From positions 1,302,001 through 1,366,000 of the forward strand of contig JANCIK010000008.1 in NCBI GenBank assembly GCA_028532985.1: DNA of 64,000 nucleotides. Direction: 5' to 3'. Below, one piece after another: positions 11,333 through 21,224 of the stretch (positions within the stretch are counted from its first letter, which is position 1; each line of letters begins with the position of its first letter). The position numbers were made by a program, and so were the translations under genes. This DNA comes from Stropharia rugosoannulata (Eukaryota; Basidiomycota; Agaricomycetes; Agaricales; Strophariaceae). The notes beneath the pieces are model-generated. The model was not told where the DNA came from, searched no databases, and worked only from the letters and a program-made list of their open reading frames with translations.

Positions 11333-12218
11333 CTACTGAGCAGCTGAGCCGCTCAGCACAGCAGAGCGTAAGTCGTACAGTAACCCTTCAAAGAGTTGAG
11401 TGATGATCTTGCTCTTTTTCTTGTCGCGTCGGGCCTTATTCAATGCCTTGTCCAGCGGGCCTTGCAGGATTTCATTCAATTTCTCCAGAACAGTGTCAAC
11501 CCTGACTTGTAGGTTGCAAATGTCTGCCTTGTACTCCCCTTCCCACTCTTCGAGGGCAACACGAAGAAGCCTTTCAGCATTCAACTGTGCCTTCGTTTCT
11601 TCGAGCTCATGGCAAAGCACCGCAATTTTGGCCTGCGCCAAAATCGGTATATCTATTAGATGTATATCAGAACATAGAACATATCGGTGTACAAACGAGT
11701 GCCATATTTTACCTTCATTTGGCGAAGGAGATCGCCGGGCAAGCTTGTCTTGATGGGCTTGCAATCCAGCCTGAATATAGGCCATCAGATCTTGTTTGAG
11801 TTGACTGGTAGAACCCAGATTAAACGAGGTTAGTAACAGTGTACTACGGTGCATTGCATGAAGAACGATGAACTTATCCAATTGACCACCCTGCTGTCTA
11901 CAATGCCCAGCCAATAACGCCACGGTGGGACTCAGTTCGATGTCATGCAAGGCCTGCATTGACAGAGTTGCTGAGTGTTCGGCTTTTAGCAGAGTCTGGA
12001 TCATGGGCACAGTGGAACTTGATGAGGAGTTGGGTGCGGTCAGGCCGGGAGTGCGATTGGATCGTTTTTTCGACAAGAGTGTGGCCTTGGGCATTGTATC
12101 TTGGAAGTCAAAGGTCTAAAGAAGGATCGGACAGTGCAGTGTGCGTGATTTAAAATTGTAAGGCAATAAACATCTCCAAAGAGAGCCGGAGCAAACTTAC
12201 CCCTTCACCGCTTGCCAT
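11333..12218 (-). CDS. hypothetical coiled-coil protein next to the Plavaka transposase
   Basis: Not recognised. Three exons fit with GT-AG introns and consistent phases: 12218-12201, 12115-11713 and 11652-11333, giving 246 residues. The N-terminal third is basic and serine-rich. From about residue 140 on there are charged heptad-like helices (ELEETKAQLNAERLLRVALE), then a lysine/arginine cluster (KARRDKKKSK). It is probably a small coiled-coil or DNA-associated protein (inference). Its start codon lies within the last codons of the Plavaka C-terminal exon, in another frame, so it may be an accessory gene of that transposon rather than a host gene. Confidence 0.5.
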
Positions 12219-13757
12219 ATGTCAGCCCTCGTTGTCGCTCCAGCTGTGACTGTCTCGCCCTAACTTCCTGCCAGTACTTGTCCACTAGGTACTGAAAGAG
12301 ATAAAAGTCCGTCTCTCGAATGTAAGGATTCACATAAAAATCTTTGGCCTGCGAGAATATGTTCTGCAATGTCCAGGTTTCGTTGCATTTCGAGCCAAAA
12401 ACGGGAATAAGATGACAGGTTTGTAGAATAGAGTCCATGGTAATGATTGAGGCGTGCTGTTGATGGTTATGAGAGGAAAGGGATGTTCGACACATGCCTA
12501 TCTCAGACTTGGGCGCTGACAGTGGCTTGAACCAATTTATGTAAGCCAAAGGATGTGGGTAATAATTCTGAAACTGCGCAGGTAATTTGAAAAGCAACCT
12601 GACCTGGCCAATTGCAAGGCCTGCAGGTATAGTATCAGCACCAATAGTAACTGCAGAGTAAATATAGCTGACCTTGTAAGGGATCTATAAGTGTTTCGCC
12701 TGACGCTTTTTTCCCAGTAGGCATTTTGAAGAGAACGGTACTCATACTAGCCGGCTTGGCCTTTTTGATACCTCGCTCAGCCGAGACTACCTGGCTTGTT
12801 GGTAGTTTGGCCTGGATGACATCCCGAATTGGCTCCGTCTGTCCAATCTCATGGTTAGGTGGAATGAATAAGATAACCTGCTTGTACACGGGGATGGCAG
12901 GGGTCATGCATATTTTGCATACGACCTCTCTGGGGATTGAAGGCCAGGCTGAAAGAAATGCTCCTAGGTGTTTGGGGAAGTCCTTGGCGCCATAAGTGTC
13001 GGCCAATGTGGTCGTTAGCACACGCGGATATGGAGCAACCTTTGCCACTGTGTAAGTTGGCTCAGCTCGGCCTCTAGAGAAAGCGTCCATAGGCTGATCT
13101 TCATCCTCCTCCGATTCCGGCTCAGACCCCGCCTCTTCGGAACTGCTGGAAAGTTGTACACCAGCCCATTCCAAATATGCGCCAAATCAATGCACTGCTA
13201 CCTGATGCTGAATCCAGAAAGTCATCTGCCATATGTATTCCTTCTTGTTGCTCGCGCGGTATCCCGTTTTAGCACAGTCGATGTGCAGCCGCTCAGTAAA
13301 TTCAGAATTGTATCCATCTGTGGTTCTGTGTGAGCGTATATGTTCAATATAGTGACTGATATTGTGAATTTTTCTTATCGCGAAATGATCTCGAATGCCC
13401 AGTTCAATAAAAATATCTTTATTTTCGTGAAATTGCAACCATGCGCAGTGAAGTTGGTGCAATGTACGGTCGGTGTGACATTTCAACTGCGAATAGTAGA
13501 TAAAATCCAAAACACCGCGAGCAGCGGAAATAACCTTCGCATCAGTCGCCCCTGCGAGAACACCTAAATAGACCTTCTCCATGTTCTTGTGCTCCGTTCC
13601 TGTCCACTGAGATGTGACTGATATGCCGTTTGTAAAATGTTGCAGGTCCGGGTGGCGGGGCATGCATCGGAAGTGCGCATCAACCTCCCGGAGGCGTTCA
13701 GTCTTGTGTTTCCGGTCCACAGCCTTGATCAACCAGCTGACCAAATGATCCTTGAAA
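12205..13757 (-). pseudogene. Plavaka transposase, C-terminal part
   Basis: Reading starts at KDHLVSW (13757) and continues with ISVTSQWTGTEHKNMEKVYLG, VLDFIYYSQ, HNISHYIEHIRS, DGYNSEFTERLHIDCAKTGY and a WIQHQ patch, all hallmarks of the Plavaka family. Later exons (13174-12635 and 12597-12205) hold an acidic stretch, IPVYKQVILF and CHLIPVFG...NPYIRETDFYLFQYLVD. The part that should precede it lies inverted at 13760-14890. It cannot be expressed as a full transposase. Confidence 0.8.
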
Positions 13758-13759
13758 GT

Positions 13760-14890
13760 TGGTAACCTCGGGTGTCAGCAAATCCAAGACTGACCAGTTC
13801 TTCAAATTACGTTCGGTGAGCACTAAGGTACTATATGTTTTGAAGCTCTTGATTGACTCAGTCACTACAGATTCAGCGGGGTGTCGACCCGTCCTTCCAT
13901 AATACACGGGCCATGTATAAATGCATTGACAAATTACCCCAGGGCCCTGACTGGCAGTGTACCCCCATCCGAGTCACTGGCGACCTGCTGGATGCAAAAC
14001 AGAATGAACTCATGGAAGACTATGAAATATGGCACGCAAACCCTGTTGAGAGCATTGCAGAGCTCATGGGCAATCCTGCAGTTTCAAAGGGAAGCAGTCA
14101 TATGCTCCCTGCAAGATATACAAAGATCGATTTTTCTCTGAACGCGAGTACAGTGAAGCTTGGACCGGTGATATGTGGTGGGATTTGCAGGTACGATTTC
14201 TAAGTGTTTTCAATATCAGGTCTCTCTCTTAATGCACTGTTAGGATCGTATCCCGGTGGGCGGTACTGTAGCGCCCATCATTATAGCCTCCAACAAGACA
14301 CAGTTAACCCAGTTCAGCGGTGATAAGTCAGCCTGGCCGGTCTACATTTCTATTGGCAACATCAGTAAAGAAGTCTGCCGCAAGCCCTCTGCTCGTGCTA
14401 TGGTTCTTGTCGGTTACATTCCGGTAGCCGCTCTCAACTGCTTTTCGCAGGGCCGACGCCAAGTGGAGGCCTACCAATTCTTTCATGACTGCATGAAAGT
14501 CATATTACAGCCATTAATCCAGGCAGGAAAGGAAGGCATTGATATGCTTTGCGCTGATGGTTATGTGCGCGCAGTGTACCCCATTCTTGCGTCCTACATT
14601 GCCGACTACCCAGAACAGTGTCTTGTAGCATGCGTGCAGGAAAACAGTTGTCCTAGTTGTACTGTTGCATTGCAAAATCGAGGTGACTATCGAGACCGAC
14701 CGAAGCTGCAGGACCCCGAGAAAATGCTGGAGGCGATATACACACATGCACGAGGCAATCATTCCGAGTACTTTGAGAAATACAAACTGCGCCAGGTGAA
14801 TCCTTTCTGGCATGATTTGCCGAATTGCAACATCTTCCGGTGTTTTACACCCGATTTGCTGCACCAGTTACACAAGGGCGTATTCATCAG
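13760..14890 (+). pseudogene. Plavaka transposase, central catalytic part, inverted
   Basis: On the plus strand the frame reads VTSGVSKSKTDQFFKLRS, an intron near 13816-13860, KCIDKLPQGPDWQC, an intron near 14190-14244, IASNKTQLTQFSGDKSAWPV and YISIGNISKEVCRKPSARA. It ends with CFTPDLLHQLHKGVF at 14889. These blocks normally sit between the zinc-finger N-terminus and KDHLVSW. Both neighbours are on the minus strand, so this segment is inverted in place. The shared reading (HKGVF continued by KDHLVSW) shows that the breakpoints are almost seamless. Confidence 0.85.
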
Positions 14891-14892
14891 GA

Positions 14893-15930
14893 AAAAGACT
14901 TTTTTGAAAAAAGTCTTTTAAATTTTTAAAAAGACTTAAAAAGACTTAAAAAGACCCCAGGAGACCTGGGTCTCTAGGAGACTTTTAAAGCAAAGTCTCC
15001 AGGTATCAAACTTTTAAAGACTTTTTTATGTCTCTGGGAGTCTCTTTAATGTCTTTTTATGTGTTCATAATGTCTCTAGATGTCTCTAAATGTCTTTTAA
15101 TGTCACATTTTTGCTTTATAAAAACATTAAAAACATGACCTCATCTTAGCCAAATCACTACTACATAGATTAGATTGTATTTGTAAGTGTTTGTAAGTAG
15201 GTAATTAGATATATTTAAATTGTACTTAAGATTTGTCATGAAGTAACTATATTAGTCAGCACATTACATAAACATACAATGGCAAATAAACCATCACATC
15301 AACTTGGGTACAATGGAAAGGGGAACTTATGTTGTGGAAATAATTTGCATTTGCCAGGAATTGAACCAACAGCTTCATGCATCACTTAAAACCAGCATAC
15401 TTTCCCCTACACCATGTGCCTGTGTATATAGACTCACTGCAGGTCAAATATGATGATAATGCTCTAGCCTACATTAATTTATTACATCATAAGTCATTGA
15501 ATTTAGTCATGTTCAGATGTATTTTATATAAGATTTACAATGTAGATTACAAGTAATAGTTGACAATAGCTATTTATAAGTCAATTTTTTCCCAGGTTTT
15601 AATGTCTTTAAATGTCTTTTTGAGTCTTTTTGTAGCTTTTTAATACACTTTATAAGACATTTTTAATATCTTTCAGAGACATAAAAAGATTTATACAATT
15701 ACATCAATACATTTAAATACTTAAAAAAATTGAAAGACTTTAAAAGACATAAAAAGACCTAAAAAGACATTGGAAGAATTACATATTTCCCTAAAGTCTC
15801 TAGGAGACCTTTAAAAGTATAAAAAAGACAAAAAATTCACCAAAAGACATATTGATGTCTCAAAAAGACACTAAATTTCCCAAGAGACACATAGATGTCT
15901 CAAAAAGTCTCTTTTCCAAAAAGTGATTTT
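14893..15930. repeat. AT-rich insertion with many gtcttttt / aaaaagac words and a tRNA-like part
   Basis: About 1 kb of AT-rich sequence separates the inverted middle and the N-terminal part of the Plavaka gene. Its left end is a near-perfect hairpin (aaaaagacttttttg... at 14892-14925). The left part is rich in gtctct and gtcttttt, the right part in aaaaagac, so the two arms are roughly inverted. A 13-bp inverted repeat (14883-14895 and 15927-15939) brackets it. It encodes no protein. It may be a foldback or other non-autonomous element. Confidence 0.55.
15347..15420 (-). other. tRNA-like sequence, possible SINE head
   Basis: The minus strand holds TGGTGTAGGGG, fitting a polymerase III A box, and about 35-40 bp later GGTTCAATTCC, fitting the B box consensus GGTTCRANNCC. 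The end reads CAAATGC, but the 5' acceptor strand does not pair with it and the T stem has mismatches. A working tRNA is therefore unlikely; a tRNA-derived SINE or a decayed tRNA fits better. Confidence 0.45.
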
Positions 15931-16482
15931 CCTGATGAACCATTTGGCCATCTCCCATTCGTCAGTAGTCTCAAAGGGTGCCCAGGGAGGCTCATTCTGT
16001 TCGTGCTGCTCATTGCAGATGCGTTCAAAAGTCGAAGTCGAGCGTCCTTTGGGAACACCTGCGGCATGTGGGTAGTCTTCCATGTAAATGCTATTTTTCT
16101 CATCACTGTTAGCCTCAGTGAGCAAGTCTTCTGGCTCATTGTTGTCATCAACGTCCTCGATTGTCATCTTGCGTGGGCTCGAACGTGGTACTGGTATGGC
16201 AGAATCCGCGGGTTTCGGTGTTCCATGTGCACGGGGTGGATCAATTCCCACAGCGTCCGATTCGTACGCGTGCCCTGACTCTTCATCCTCCTCATCCATC
16301 ATGTCTATGTCCGCAATCCCTTCCTGTTCGTTGTTCTCTGGTTCAATTGGGTCAGATTCATCAGCTTCTCTCTCCAACTTTATGCGACACGGGCGAGACT
16401 GAAGGTAATGCAAGTGCATCCCTCGGTTTGTTGAAACTGATTTGCCACAGTACTGACAGGCAAATGAGCGTACAGCAGGCAT
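15928..16482 (-). pseudogene. Plavaka transposase, N-terminal C2H2 zinc-finger part
   Basis: Starts at ATG 16482 and shows CQYCGKSVSTNRGMHLHYLQS, a C2H2 finger with the RGMHLH core usual for Plavaka proteins. An acidic stretch (residues 40-65) follows, then PPWAPFETTDEWEMAKWFIRK. After FIRK the family sequence stops at the 13-bp inverted repeat and the AT-rich insertion begins. The expected continuation (VTSGVSK) is found on the other strand at 13763. The 180 bp up to the divergent DUF6532-like gene would be a shared promoter. Confidence 0.8.
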
Positions 16483-16661
16483 TCTGACCCAGTGCGAGCA
16501 AAATGGATAGCAGGATGGGCTGTACTATACAGGATGAAGACATGTGCGGATACACGGCCAGATGAGGCTTCCGCATGTCCCCCAGTGGAACAACGAAAAT
16601 TTTGTCGATCACACAAATCCTGGGCTTGCCTCTCAACCACCACTTCTTTGCCATCGACATT

Positions 16662-18504
16662 ATGGCCAAAATGCGTGTCGAAAGCGCAGAAGAATCGTGC
16701 TCGTCGTCTTCAGAAGAAGAAGAAGAAGTCTGTCCTGCAGATAAAGCCCGTCCTCTGACAAGGCTCAAGCAGGCACGCTCGCCCGAGCCAGAAAATGAAA
16801 ATGGTGAGTTGTTAGCCTCGTGATTTTCACGGCTCTTATGTTTCTCATGTCTCTGCGCACACCTACAGGCAGATCTACCCGCTCTTGCAAACTGTCGCAG
16901 AAAAAAGTCGCCATTGGTGAGTGATTTTGTCCACTGTTTCTCGCCCACTTCACTGTGTTTGTCAGACGAAGATAATGTTGAGGCAAAGCTGAGGCAAATT
17001 GAAAAGTTGAACAAGAATCTTGAAGACTATGACACCAAAAACATCCTCTCAAGCATTCAAGAAGAAACCCTCTGATCTAAACCTCACAACAGCAGACATG
17101 GAGCAACAGGGCACTGATGATGTACCTTCTTCAGTTCAATCCGAGTCACCCGAATCGTCTTCGCCTTGTACTGATGGACACGGCACAAACACATCCTCCA
17201 GTTCCGTTATAGCTAATGATTCCTTGCCTTTAGCTGGCTGAGGATCTGTATCATCGAAGCAGGCAACTAAACCCAATGTGCTCACTTTGCTCCCCTCTGG
17301 TTCGCCTCATACCGATTCTGGGACCTCTTTATCGAAGCCATTGCGAGGGTGTTCCCCACCTCAAGCCAATGCCATTCAACTCATGTTACGCCCAGGTGTC
17401 GACCTTGCAGGTAAACGTCCTAGAGCTAACGACTTCATTGACATTGTCCAGGCCATCATTCTCCGTGCAGCGTCCGAGTACGAATGTCTCGTGGCCACAT
17501 CAAATGTGTTTCCTGACACTCCACAGCGAAGCAAGTGGTGCCGAGGTTGTTGGAAGCGAGCATTGGAGACCGCAGGGGAGGATCACGTCCTAGTAGACCC
17601 CATCAAAGTTCTTGTATGTTCGTTTTATCTCTGGAAAATGCGGAGGGGCTGTGTTGATTTTTCTTCTTCTTTTCAGCTACGTAACAGAGGGTCTTGTATT
17701 CGTGGCCATGCGCTCAATATCATCCGGCTGCTTGTGGCTTCCTATTACGGCTTCAAATTGGAAGACAACAAGTCAGCTAGACGACACAACATGGAGCTTG
17801 TCACGGCTCTGAAAACCGACTCGGCCTTTCATTATAAGGTAAGATCATTTTCATCTACTTTATGTAAAATTTGTAATGATATGTCCCAGGATTATCACAA
17901 GTTGAAGGGTTTTGCTCAGAGCAAGATCATATCTTCGGCAATTCAAGCTGTTTGGTTCGAAGGAAAACAGTCTCAAGGTGTGATCTTCAACAAGTTATTC
18001 AACCCCATTCCCCTCAAGACCCTTGCGCTGGTCATGACCATCGTTCGTCATTCAGTGTCTTTACTTTCGTTGCTATGAACTCACATCTGGTCACCTTATC
18101 ATTAGGTCAATTTTTGCATTGATGAGTGGTCATCGGGCAAGCGTGAGAAGGCCAAAATGTGGGAGTCAGCGATCTTGGAGCGTCACAAGATTTTTCGTCT
18201 AGATTTGGAGGAATGGAGCAAGTTGAATGAGGATGTCACACGGGCGATATGCAAAAAGCTATATATGCGGGCAAGGTATGTAAATTTGTAAGTTTAAAAG
18301 TTGGCGAGGACTAATGATAACTTGGTAAGTCGGCATGCTGGTGCTATGGACGAAGAAGAACCACAGCAAATGTTGGTCGGCAATGCTTTGGACAGAGTGC
18401 GAGACGAACTGGAGGGACGAACAGGAGAAACTGACAGTGAGGCGGAGGGAGATGGAGATGGAGACGGCGAGGCAGAAGATCAAGGAGATGCTGTGGAGGA
18501 TTAG
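16662..18504 (+). pseudogene. DUF6532-like protein gene, probably decayed
   Basis: The first exon starts at ATG 16662 (MAKMRVESAEES, acidic). Later exons give ANDFIDIVQAIILRAASEYE, SARRHNMELVTALKTDSAFHYK, DYHKLKGFAQSKIISSAIQA, FNPIPLKTLALVMTIV, NFCIDEW and an acidic end with DEEEPQQMLVG. The order HYKDYHKL..VWF..GVIF..FNPIPL..CIDEW fits the basidiomycete DUF6532 family, whose function is unknown. Clear introns are 17614-17676, 17839-17889 and 18043-18105. An in-frame TGA at 17239-17241 and a frame conflict near 17020-17075 suggest a pseudogene. It is head to head with the Plavaka N-terminus. Confidence 0.6.
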
Positions 18505-18884
18505 AATGATACATAACAGTGAATGTCGGAATCAAGTAACAATCATGCAATATTTTGCTTTATTACACCTTTTGTTTTGTGGCGGTCTCTAAGAATCACG
18601 ACAATAACAATATCAGTTACATAGGCAATATAAACTGTGTGACATTGGGATTGTACATCAAATATGTAAGCACCATAGGATGTATAGACATTGTTAACAG
18701 GCGTTTAGGTAGACCTTTCAGGTCACGCAGACGGATCAACGGGCCGTTACATAGGCATGTGCCGTGTCTATATTTGTCTACATAGCCACGGCAGATAACT
18801 ACAGGTTCTATAATAAGGGGGACTATACGATCCAGCTATATGGTGTACTGGACCTACATTGCTCTATCTAAATTCCTTGTTTAT
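18505..18884. other. no gene seen
   Basis: 380 bp between the DUF6532-like gene and an LTR fragment. Short ORFs only; nothing recognised. Confidence 0.5.
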
Positions 18885-19110
18885 TCCTGATGTTGCTCCC
18901 TTACTCCTTTGAACTCCGTGTAATTCTACGACTATTTATATCATATGGTAACAGGTATATAAGATGTAGTAGATACTGAGCTAACTCTCCAGTTAGTTCT
19001 TTGAGAATCTTACCTCTTTTACCTTTACTCAACTTAGGGCTCATAAGTCGGCTAACTCTCTCTTCATGACTCTGTCTTGTCACTTGATAAGACATTTGTC
19101 AAGAGATTAC
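18885..19110 (+). repeat. Ty3-D LTR fragment
   Basis: About 225 bp match 19340-19562 of the adjacent Ty3-D LTR, including ggtatataagatgtagtag and ctaactctccagttag. It stops abruptly at 19110, where a full Ty3-D LTR starts. This is an older LTR piece cut by the later insertion. Confidence 0.75.
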
Positions 19111-19640
19111 TGTTACAAAATCTGTACTATCTTTTTCCTCTTACCTTTATCTTATCGTGATATGATCCCTTTTATCTTATCATATCACCTTCATCTTCCT
19201 TTACTTAAGCGAACGATCTCGCATTTGTATTACTACTTACCTTCTTGTCAGAGAGAGTACGACTACTAGTTCTCTCTCTCGCGCTTGTGGAACCCCGTCC
19301 CACACCCGTGGCAGTGGAACCTGAGTATTACTTACTTCTTGCCATGCCACCCTTCCCCTTTGGATCCCGTGTATGCACACAACTATTTATACTGTATAAC
19401 AATAGGTATATAAGATGTAGTAGCTACCGAGCTAACTCTCCAGTTAGTTCTTTGAGAATCTCACCTCTTATACCTTTCTTCGACTTAGGGCTCATAAGTT
19501 GGCTAACTCTCTCTTCACGACTCTGTCTTATCACACCGATAAGATATTTGTCAAGAGATTGCCTCGAACCTCTGCTTGAAAGATCAAGAGATTTGATCGA
19601 TTGTTCAGGACTTATAGACTCTGTCTTTGAAGTCCTAACA
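19111..19640 (+). repeat. Ty3-D 5' LTR
   Basis: Starts TGTTACAAAATCTG and ends CCTAACA, with TGTTA/TAACA as inverted ends. The homologous LTR, split by a Tc1 element, is at 46579-54159. It contains ggtatataagatgtag as a TATA-like region. The gag gene starts 160 bp after it. Confidence 0.8.
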
Positions 19641-19801
19641 AAAGAACTAACTCCTCTTATTGTTACAAGTCCCACCTTGTAACACCCCGATACAACGACA
19701 CCACGGCAACCAGACCCTGGACCAGTAGATCAACAACCCTGACCGAGTCAACAAGAACCTCGGAGTCATATTTGACAAGATCAGAAAGATTCCTACCAAA
19801 C

Positions 19802-20956
19802 ATGGAAGGAGAAGGACAAATGTTTGAGCACTCTGCCGAACAACAACCAATGCCAGCGCCACAGCCCACCACAGCTGAATTCTTGGAACAATGGCACCGG
19901 GCAAACGAACTAATGGAAACAAGAACTCGCGACCTAGAAGAAAGGGAGTGAAGATTGACAGAGGCCATGATAGCCAGGACTCAGGCGGAAGCCATCCGTC
20001 CCAAAAAAGAAGACAAGGTAAAGATACCCTTGTTCAACAGAGCTCCAAAAAAATGCCGCAAATTCCTCATTAACTTGAGACTTCACTTCGTGTCAAACCC
20101 TGGAAGATACACCGATAGCACCTCAAAGATTATTTTCGCCCTCAGACATATGCAGGACGGAACCACAGGACCATGGAAGAACAACTACATCGCCTAGAAC
20201 ACAACTGTGCTCGACAACCTTGTCATCAGTGAATCATACGCACACTTTAGAGACAAAATCGAGACGGCATTCACAGGAACTAAGCTCGAGCTAGATGCTG
20301 AGCAGAAACTAAGAGAACTCAGGCAGGGATCCATGCCAATTCAGGAGTTCATCACGAAATTCGAAATCCTGACCGACCAAGCCAGGATCACCGACAACGG
20401 AAGAAAGGTCAATCTCTTTTGCAAAGCACTTAACCCTGCCGCTTGGAAGAAACTCCTCTTCCACGAATCCCCACCTGAAACCTACTCTGAATGGAAGGAG
20501 CAATCCATCAGACAGGAATGCAATTACAAACAAGTGCGTGAACGAATGAATGAGGTCAAACACATGACCTACAAACGAACCAACAACGGCGGATACAAGG
20601 CCGCCAGAGACCCTTTCGCAATGGATGTTGACGCCATTGAGGTCAAGAAAACCAAGGAACAGAACGAAGAAAAGGCTGTCGCAGCCCTCTCCTTCGCGGA
20701 AAGAGGAGAACTCCTCTGCAAGGGGGCATGTTTCAACTGCAAACAAACCGGGCATCTTGCGAAGGATTGCCCAAAGAAAGCCTCTTCATCCAACACGAAC
20801 CGAACCACCAAACCATGGTGGAACAACAACAAGAAGGAAACCCCAAAGAAAGCTGAACAGCTGCGGAAGTTCAACTTCAACTCTGCCAAGAAATTCATTG
20901 CCCAGTGTAAGAATAGCCTCAGCTCGTTGCCTCGAAGAGGGTGCAAACGACTGAGG
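19802..20956 (+). pseudogene. Ty3-D gag, 3' truncated by the copia insertion
   Basis: One frame from ATG 19802 gives an N-terminal helical part (QWHRANELMETRTRDLEERE), a capsid-like part (KIIFALRHMQDGTTGPW, LGSMPIQEF-like and ALNPAAWKKLL patches) and a zinc knuckle CFNCKQTGHLAKDC near 20730, followed by a lysine/asparagine-rich end. Two stop codons interrupt it: TGA at 19949-19951 and TAG at 20195-20197. Both can be explained by a single C-to-T or G-to-A change. The frame ends at the copia LTR (20957). Confidence 0.85.
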
Positions 20957-21217
20957 TGTAGCAGATTTATGCACAACATTATATACTGAAAATGAGAAGA
21001 ATAAGAGCTCGAGAAGAGCATTCACAAGTAGTAAGAAACATGAAGAGTAAAAGGTTTTTAAGTACGTATGAACGTGTAGTTAAATAGCTAGTAATCGAAG
21101 CTAGCAATTGCATAGGTAACGAGAGTGCTAAAAATATACATATGACACAGAAAGAACTCCGCGTGGCGGCGGCAATCCTCGTGTCGTTATTTGTCCTTGA
21201 CTCTCGGAATTCCAACA
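20957..21217 (-). repeat. copia 3' LTR
   Basis: Read on the minus strand it begins TGTTGGAATTCCGAG after the purine tract atttgagggggag and ends CTGCTACA, 261 bp in all. Flank toward Ty3-D gag is tgagg (20952-20956). The 5' partner is not in the window, so the right end is inferred from the TG..CA rule. Confidence 0.65.
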
Positions 21218-21224
21218 CTCCCCC

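Larger units (their letters stand above)
12205..16482 (-). mobile_element. Plavaka-type DNA transposon, rearranged
   Basis: Three segments together cover a Plavaka transposase of the KDZ superfamily: the zinc-finger N-terminus (15928-16482, minus), the catalytic middle (13760-14890, but plus) and the C-terminal part (12205-13757, minus). The middle is inverted relative to the rest, and an AT-rich insertion sits at one junction. Terminal inverted repeats were not identified, so these limits cover the coding part only. Confidence 0.8.

Noticed and set aside
15347..15420. A functional tRNA gene on the minus strand.
   Set aside because: A and B boxes are present, but the acceptor strands do not pair and the T stem has mismatches.
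16088..16402. Plus-strand ORF of 104 residues rich in serine.
   Set aside because: It is the antisense shadow of the Plavaka zinc-finger exon.
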